From Flavobacterium psychrophilum (lineage in GTDB: Bacteria; Bacteroidota; Bacteroidia; Flavobacteriales; Flavobacteriaceae), in assembly GCA_003243255.1 (NCBI GenBank), contig QFQM01000229.1, forward strand, positions 1 through 6,826: DNA of 6,826 nucleotides, written 5' to 3'. Numbering within the stretch: position 1 is the first letter of the stretch; every line of letters starts with the position of its first letter. A program made the position numbers and the translations under genes. The notes under the pieces are model-generated. The model was given only the letters and a program-made list of their open reading frames with translations, had not been told where the DNA came from and searched no databases. This document shows positions 1 through 5,300 of this stretch, in pieces.

Positions 1-1098
1 CATGTAAATGAAGGTTACTTTACCTTTAAAAATGAAAAGATGTGGTTTGATAAGTTTACTGCAAATTATGGCCAGTCGGATTTTGCAATGAACGGTTATC
101 TGCTCAATACCATCAATTATTTCCTTGAATCTAAAGGAACGCTGAGGGGTAACTTCAATGTGAAGTCTAAACTCATTAATGTAAATGAGTTCATGGCTTT
201 GAAGGAGGGCGAAAATAAAGATGTTAAACCGGAAATTGCAGCTAAAAAAGAAGAGAACCCAAAAATGAGCGGGGTAGTGGTGCTGCCAACCAATCTTGAT
301 GTATCGCTTGTGGCTGATGCCAAAAAAGTAGCCTATACAGGTCTAACACTGAACAATCTTAAAGGGAAAGTAGGTATTGGTAAGGGGAAAATTTACCTTC
401 AGAATACAACCTTTGATATTATTGACTGTAAAGTACGCATTGATGGTGGTTATGATGATGAATCGGCAACCGCAGCCAACTTTAATGTGCAGTTTCAGGC
501 AAATGATTTTGATATCAGGAGAGCTTATAATGAGATACCATTATTTCATGAACTGGTTACAGCAGCCGAAGACATGAAAGGTATAGTGTCACTAAAATAT
601 ACCCTTAAGGGAGATATTGATGGGAATATGAGCCCGATATATCCTTCGCTAAAAGGAGGAGGAACAATATTTGTACGCGATGTGCAGGTATCGGGCATGA
701 AGCTTTTTGGAAGCATCAGTAAAAAAACAGGTTCTGAAGGATTGGATAATCCTAATGTAAAAGATATACAGATCAAATCAGAGATAAAAAATAATCTTAT
801 CAGGGTTGAGCCTTTTACGCTTAAGGTGGCAGGATTCAGGCCAACGATAAAGGGAACGACAAGCTTTGACGGCTTACTTGACTTAAGGATTCGCCTTGGG
901 CTGCCTCCGGGAGGGCTTATAGGTGTGCCGATAGTAGTGACAGGGACGCATGAAAACCCAAAGGTTAAAGTGTTCAGTAAAACAGGCCAGGCGATAGAAG
1001 AAGCCAAATATGATGATAAGACCAATACGGTAATTAAAAAAGAAGAAAGGGCTGAACCTGAACCTGAAAAGAAAGCAGATTCCGAAAAGAAAGGATAA
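1..1098 (+). CDS. AsmA-like envelope protein, C-terminal part (5' truncated)
   Basis: The frame is open from the first base to a TAA at 1096-1098, giving 365 codons. The ATG at 40 is an internal Met, because in-frame sequence continues upstream of it (HVNEGYFTFKNEK). The protein alternates beta-strand-like segments with Gly/Asp turns and contains the pattern typical of AsmA-like C-terminal regions: a GKGKIYLQNTTFDI strand pair, LKYTLKGDIDGNM, LKGGGTIFVRDVQVSGMKLF, then GTTSFDGLLDLRIRLGLPP and IVVTGTHENPKVKV. AsmA-family proteins are usually anchored in the inner membrane by an N-terminal helix and extend through the periplasm; they are linked to outer-membrane lipid homeostasis. The anchor would lie upstream of the window. 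The last 25 or so residues are a charged Lys/Glu/Pro tail with no predicted fold. The gene ends at the shared hairpin with the convergent nfu gene. The family call rests on pattern recognition; the exact substrate is unknown. Confidence 0.8.
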   Translation, partial: HVNEGYFTFKNEKMWFDKFTANYGQSDFAMNGYLLNTINYFLESKGTLRGNFNVKSKLINVNEFMALKEGENKDVKPEIAAKKEENPKMSGVVVLPTNLDVSLVADAKKVAYTGLTLNNLKGKVGIGKGKIYLQNTTFDIIDCKVRIDGGYDDESATAANFNVQFQANDFDIRRAYNEIPLFHELVTAAEDMKGIVSLKYTLKGDIDGNMSPIYPSLKGGGTIFVRDVQVSGMKLFGSISKKTGSEGLDNPNVKDIQIKSEIKNNLIRVEPFTLKVAGFRPTIKGTTSFDGLLDLRIRLGLPPGGLIGVPIVVTGTHENPKVKVFSKTGQAIEEAKYDDKTNTVIKKEERAEPEPEKKADSEKKG

Positions 1099-1132
1099 AA
1101 AGAAGCCCCGCATTGGCGGGGCTTTATTGTTT
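1096..1132. terminator. Bidirectional rho-independent terminator between convergent genes
   Basis: A perfect 9-bp stem (1103-1111 with 1116-1124, core AGCCCCGC/GCGGGGCT) encloses a 4-base ATTG loop. On the minus strand the stem is followed by CTTTTTA, a good U-tract. On the plus strand it is followed by TTTATTGTTT, a weaker but T-rich tail. The hairpin occupies almost all of the 32 bases between the two stop codons, so it can end both the AsmA-like and the nfu transcripts. The T-tracts overlap the stop codons of both genes. Confidence 0.9.
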
Positions 1133-2027
1133 AAGCGTTGATAGCTTCAACTTTAATATCGTTGTCATTAAGCATGTCTTTTAGCATGTTCTCAATACCG
1201 CTCTTCAGGGTAAAGGTAGAAGAAGGGCATCCGCTGCATGCACCCTGTAAAACAACCTTAACACGTTTTTCGTTCTCATCATACGATTCGAAAGCAATGT
1301 TACCCCCGTCAGACTGTACTGCAGGTTTTACATATTCTTCAAGTATGTTGATAATGCGCTGTGAAGTAACATCAAGCGAGTCGAAATAAGCTTCCTGCTG
1401 TTTTTCGGCCTGAGGCATTTTTTGTATCAGTGACTCATCAATAACAGTACCTCCGTTTTCGATAAACTCCCTGATGTAAGTTCGTATCTCTCCGGTTATT
1501 TCGTCCCATTCGGTTACCGCATATTTAGTGATAGAGATATAGTTCTCGTCAATAAATACTTCTTTCACAAAAGGGAATTTAAATAATTCCTTAGCAAGAG
1601 GTGAAGCTGCCGTTTCGTCGATGTTTTTGAATTCTGCTGAAGTCTTGGTCAAAAGTTTGTTCGATACAAACTTAAGTACTGCCGGATTAGGCGTAGTTTC
1701 TACATATACTGTAGAAGGCTGTTTCTTTTTCGGCTCTTCTTCAATAACAATTTGCCCTCCTGTGTTTACAAAGTCTTCAATTTGTTTTGCTACTTCGTCC
1801 TGAACATCTTCCCATTCTACGATTGAATATTTTTCAATACCAACGAAGTTTCCAGAAATGTATACGGTTTTTACAAAAGGAAGGTAGAATAGTTTTTTTG
1901 CAAGAGGTGATTTTTCCGTCTCGTCAATATTTTTGAATTCATAATTATTGCTTTTTGCAATAAAGTCGCTGAACTCAAACTTCAGTATAGAAGGGTTTTG
2001 GGTGGGTTTTATTGTGATGCTTTCCAT
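1131..2027 (-). CDS. Nfu-type Fe-S cluster carrier with two Nfu_N domains and a NifU C-terminal domain
   Basis: This gene encodes 298 residues, starting at ATG 2027-2025. It has three parts: Nfu_N copy 1 (residues about 4-94), Nfu_N copy 2 (about 106-196), and a NifU domain (about 222-298). A short Lys/Glu/Pro linker (97-105) separates the two N domains. The NifU domain has VKPAVQSDGGNIAF and the CSGC motif (Cys264, Cys267). In characterised Nfu proteins this CxxC binds a bridging [4Fe-4S] cluster at a dimer interface and passes it to apo-enzymes. The N domains carry no Cys and are probably used for target recognition. An in-frame TTG at 2048 would add seven residues, but it lies inside a perfect promoter -7 element, so the ATG is preferred. 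The gene seems monocistronic, with its own promoter upstream and the hairpin at 1103-1124 downstream. The protein should be cytoplasmic, as no signal peptide is seen. Confidence 0.93.
   Translation of the reverse strand: MESITIKPTQNPSILKFEFSDFIAKSNNYEFKNIDETEKSPLAKKLFYLPFVKTVYISGNFVGIEKYSIVEWEDVQDEVAKQIEDFVNTGGQIVIEEEPKKKQPSTVYVETTPNPAVLKFVSNKLLTKTSAEFKNIDETAASPLAKELFKFPFVKEVFIDENYISITKYAVTEWDEITGEIRTYIREFIENGGTVIDESLIQKMPQAEKQQEAYFDSLDVTSQRIINILEEYVKPAVQSDGGNIAFESYDENEKRVKVVLQGACSGCPSSTFTLKSGIENMLKDMLNDNDIKVEAINA
1134..1364 (-). other. NifU C-terminal domain with CxxC cluster site
   Basis: Residues about 222-298. A helix (RIINILEEYVKPAVQ) leads into SDGGNI and the strand VKVVLQGACSGCPSS, with Cys264 and Cys267 (bases 1227-1238) as the cluster ligands. 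A second helix follows (TLKSGIENMLKDML). This is the canonical arrangement of the domain, with no key residue missing. Confidence 0.92.
1440..1712 (-). other. Nfu_N domain, second copy
   Basis: Residues about 106-196. Landmarks are TTPNPAVLKFVSNK, FKNIDETAASPLAKELF, FPFVKEVFIDEN, ITKYAVTEW and NGGTVI. It lines up with the first copy over its full length with almost no gaps, consistent with an internal tandem duplication that has since diverged. Confidence 0.85.
1746..2018 (-). other. Nfu_N domain, first copy
   Basis: Residues about 4-94 of the Nfu protein. Landmarks are TQNPSILKFEF, FKNIDETEKSPLAKKLF, LPFVKTVYISGN, IEKYSIVEW and a closing NTGGQIV. This is the scaffold Nfu/NifU N-terminal fold. 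It shares the FKNIDET, SPLAK, PFVK, KY and EW positions with the second copy. Confidence 0.85.
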
Positions 2028-2045
2028 GTTGTCAAAAATTTTATG

Positions 2046-2053
2046 CAAAATTA
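2046..2053 (-). promoter_or_regulatory. Bacteroidota -7 promoter element of the nfu gene
   Basis: Read on the minus strand this is TAATTTTG, an exact match to the TAnnTTTG element recognised by the Bacteroidota housekeeping sigma factor. Its last base is 19 nt upstream of the ATG at 2027, implying a leader of roughly 10-15 nt. The expected -33 TTG is only weakly represented (CTGTTTTT, about 20 bases upstream). The TTG that could be read as an alternative start codon is the end of this element. Confidence 0.65.
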
Positions 2054-2154
2054 GTGTAAAAAAATCTTAAAAACAGGGTAGGGTAAATTAGATTATAATT
2101 GTTTAGCACTTTGTTATGGATTGATGTTCAGTTATTAAAATTACAAGATTTCAA

Positions 2155-2162
2155 TATTTTTG
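2155..2162 (+). promoter_or_regulatory. Alternative upstream -7 element for the surface-protein gene
   Basis: TATTTTTG is a second exact TAnnTTTG match, 49 bases upstream of the other. It would give a leader of over 100 nt. A TTG occurs at 2121-2123 but is too far away (31 bases) for standard spacing. In a region this AT-rich a chance match is plausible. Confidence 0.25.
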
Positions 2163-2203
2163 TGATTTTTTTAAATTTAACAAACAAACTATCACTGAAT
2201 TTT

Positions 2204-2211
2204 TATATTTG
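2204..2211 (+). promoter_or_regulatory. Probable -7 element for the surface-protein gene
   Basis: TATATTTG matches TAnnTTTG exactly and lies 65 bases before the ATG at 2277, predicting a leader of about 55-60 nt. No clear TTG occurs at the usual -33 distance, so the promoter may be weak or helped by an activator. Confidence 0.45.
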
Positions 2212-2263
2212 GCTTTTTAAATTAACAATTTTCTACGGAAAATTTAACAGTTCGAGCATTATT

Positions 2264-2268
2264 TAAAA
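2264..2268 (+). promoter_or_regulatory. TAAAA translation-initiation signal
   Basis: TAAAA sits 8 bases before the ATG at 2277. Flavobacteria mostly lack Shine-Dalgarno sites and favour A-rich TAAAA-like sequences at this distance. It supports the chosen start together with the signal peptide that begins immediately there. Confidence 0.55.
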
Positions 2269-2276
2269 CTCACTAT

Positions 2277-2333
2277 ATGAGAAAACATTTACTCACCCTA
2301 TTGTTGTTTTTAGGAACATTTTTTTCCTACGCT
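2277..2333 (+). other. Sec signal peptide
   Basis: Residues 1-19: a basic start (MRKH), a hydrophobic Leu/Phe core (LLTLLLFLGTFF), and SYA before a predicted cut, leaving Gln20 as the new N-terminus. There is no lipobox Cys, so this is a type I signal. Export across the inner membrane by Sec is the prerequisite for T9SS secretion. Confidence 0.9.
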
Positions 2334-5300
2334 CAGTCTACCTTATCTGTTTTCACGACCAATCCTGATAACAGTTATGTAGCCGGAGAAACACTTACAT
2401 GGACGGTTATGATCACTAATAACGGGCCTCAGCCTGCTTATAACGTGAGAGCAACTTATGCGGTTCCTGCATTTTTATTCCCGCTTCCTCCCGGAGTGCC
2501 AAAATTTACATGGTATTTTGGGAATAATACAGGAGCATCAGGAACAAATCAGCCTATAAATAATGTAACTCCCGTAGTTGCTGTAGGTGAGACCATAACG
2601 TATACATTGTCTATAAAAGTGCCGAATGATTATACGGGTACCATACCTCAGGTTCAGGTTTCGTATACCAAAAGCGCCGATATAGAGGTGATTAATACAG
2701 ACAATCAGCTTACATATACTCCCGGAACGCAGGTAGTATATACGGTGAGTGTTATAAATCATGGTCCGGAAGTTGCCGATCCTGTAAGTATAGCGATGCC
2801 TATACCTGCGGGAATTACTAATTTCTCATGGACGGGTTCAAACGGTTCTTCGGGAACCAATGTTGCATTAAATAATGCTATAGGATTAATGGCTGTAAAT
2901 CAGGTTGTAACTTACACGGTTACACTTGATGTGCCTGCGTCCTATGTAGGCGCGCTTACAACACAGGCGACTGTTACAAGTCCTAATACGGTAGACCCGG
3001 TACCGGGATGTTCGCAATGTACAGATACTGATAATTCAGTTCAGGATGCCGATATAGTTGTTGTTAATACTAATAATCAAGCGACTTATGTTCCCGGTGC
3101 TTCGACAAGTTATACGGTTACAGTAACTAATAATGGGCCTGCGGCTGCTACCAATGTTGTAGTGAATAATGCTGTGCCGGCAGGTGTAACTAACTTCTCA
3201 TGGTCGGGCAATGGTGTTCCTGTTACTGCTGGAGCATTGAATAATACTATTGGAAATATGGCAGTGGGGCAGGTGGTAACGTATACTGTTACATTTGATG
3301 TGCCTGCGGGTTATAATGCTGCTACACTTGTCAGTCAGACGGTGGTAACCAGCGACAGAGACCCTGATACAAATTGCCCTCAGTGTACCGATACAGACAT
3401 CAGTACCGCTACAGGGGCAGATCTTGTTGTTGTAAATACAAACGGACAAACTACTTATACTCCGGGTACACAAACTACTTATACTATTACGGTAACTAAT
3501 AATGGTCCGGCTGCAGCTACTAACGTAAATGTTTTTAACGCAATACCCGCGGGTTTAACACCTCCTCCTGGCGGTGGGCAATATTATGTGTGGACAGGTA
3601 CCAACGGCTCTATAGGGGTTAATATTCCGGTGAACAATACTATCCCTACACTTCCGGCAGGTGTAACGGTAACTTACACGGTTGTTGTTCAGATTCCGGA
3701 CACTTTTGAAGGTGATCTGGTGAGCCAGACAGTAGTTACAAGTAATAACGATCCTAATCCGGCTTGTACACAATGTCTGGATGTAGATACAAGTACAACG
3801 CCTACTGTAAACCTTGTGATTACAAATACGGATAATCAGGAAATTTATACTGCAGGATCTAACTCAGTGTATACGGTAACGCTAACCAATAATGGGCCTT
3901 ATACGGCGTCAAATGTTGTAGTTACAAATCCGATCCCTGCAGGTATTACAGCTTTCTCATGGACAGGATCTAACGGTTCTTCGGGAACAAATACAGCTTT
4001 AAACAATACGATACCATCACTTGCTGCCGGACAAACGGTAACCTATACTATTACGTTAGGGGTTCCTGCAGGATTTACTGGTAATCTTTCAAGTACGGCT
4101 TCGGTAACCACAACAAGTACCGATCCTGTGCCGGCTGATAATTCAGCTACAGATATTGATAATGACGTGCTTTCAGCAGATATTGTTGTAAACAAAACAC
4201 TTAATCAGGGTTCTGTTTATACAGCAGGTGCTAACCTTATTTACACTATCACGGTAAATAATCAGGGGCCTACAGTAGCAAGCACAATTACAGTAGATGA
4301 CGCTATACCTGCAGGACTTGATGCAGCTGCATCAGTATGGACAGGAAGTAACGGGACTTCAGGTACAGGTAACCTGAGTGACATTATTGCTACCCTTGCT
4401 GTAGGTGAAACGGTTACCTATACCCTTACTATACCGGTGCCAAGCAATTATAATACGGCAGCAAGTATTACAAATACTGTTGTTGTTACAAGTGCTACAC
4501 CGGATCCAAATCCTGCATGTACAGGTTGTACTCATACAGCTACACCAAATCCACAGGCTAATCTTGTAACATGGAAGACCAATGGACAGACTGAATATAT
4601 TGCCGGAGAACAAACGGTATATACTATTGTTGTAACTAATGCCGGGCCAAGTGACGCGCATAATGTGACGGTGCTTGATGAAAAGCCTGTTAATATTATT
4701 TACATGTCATGGTTTGGTAATGGGGTAAGTGGTTCGGGTACAATAAATGACCTTATTCCTCTACTTCCTGCCGGGCAAAGTGTAGAGTATACTGTTACTA
4801 TGAATGTTCAGCCGAATCACGCTACATTTATAGGGCCGCTTGAGAATGTGGTTGTAGTAGAAAGTGATACTCCTGATCCGTTTCCGGACTGTCCTGGCTG
4901 TATCGATACAGATACACCAAGGCCGGACTACGTAACCGTAGACCGATTTGCATATACTACAGAAGAACTGGTAATGGATGTACTTATTAATGTGGGATGT
5001 ATAGATGTTAATGATATAGTTTCTTCCGCCGGAAATATAAATTCTAACGGAGCTACAGGCTATGGTATGGGTTATTTCAATAAAAATAATTCTAACTTCC
5101 CAATAAAGGATGGAGTGGTATTAAGGGCAGGTAATGCACAGTACTGTGAAGGCAAATTCGATATGCCTGGTGTACCTTGGAATCCAAGTTGGATTCCAAG
5201 TTCTACAGGTTCGGGCCTTGGAGATCCGGATTTGCAGTTTTTGAGCCAGAATGTTATCGGTAATCCCGGAACAATGATGGATGTTAGTTACCTGCAATTT

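Larger units (their letters stand above)
2028..2276. other. Divergent intergenic region between nfu and the surface-protein gene
   Basis: This 249-base, strongly AT-rich spacer contains the nfu promoter on its left side and two TAnnTTTG matches pointing right. It also contains three copies of an AAAT(T)TAACA sequence: AAATTTAACA at 2173-2182 and 2240-2249, and AAATTAACA at 2219-2227. I see no small ORF with a convincing start signal, no RNA fold and no inverted repeat of useful length. Confidence 0.8.

Noticed and set aside
40..42. ATG at 40 as the true start of the AsmA-like gene
   Set aside because: The frame is open to base 1 with compatible protein sequence, and the visible part is much shorter than typical AsmA-like proteins and lacks the N-terminal anchor.
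117..1113. Open frames at 117-323 (-), 377-577 (+), 546-1025 (-) and 883-1113 (-) within the AsmA-like gene
   Set aside because: The AsmA-like frame has clear family-like sequence along its whole length; the others are composition-driven overlaps.
1227..1238. CxxC of the Nfu protein considered as a thioredoxin-like active site
   Set aside because: The SDGGNI and GACSGCPSS context is the NifU cluster-binding site; no thioredoxin fold sequence surrounds it.
1138..1803. Plus-strand open frames at 1138-1389 and 1621-1803 opposite nfu
   Set aside because: They are antisense to conserved Nfu/NifU sequence and have no protein signature of their own.
2538..4661. Four minus-strand open frames (2538-2762, 3198-3473, 3555-3773, 4359-4661) antisense to the DUF11 repeats
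   Set aside because: They are antisense shadows. Their proteins are Tyr/Ile/Cys/Arg-rich low-complexity strings that mirror the Val/Thr/Asn codons of the plus-strand repeats, with no domain pattern.
2340..4925. DUF11 array considered as a CRISPR-like or non-coding tandem repeat
   Set aside because: The period is about 370 bases, similarity is mainly at the protein level, and the frame stays open throughout, so it is a coding repeat array.
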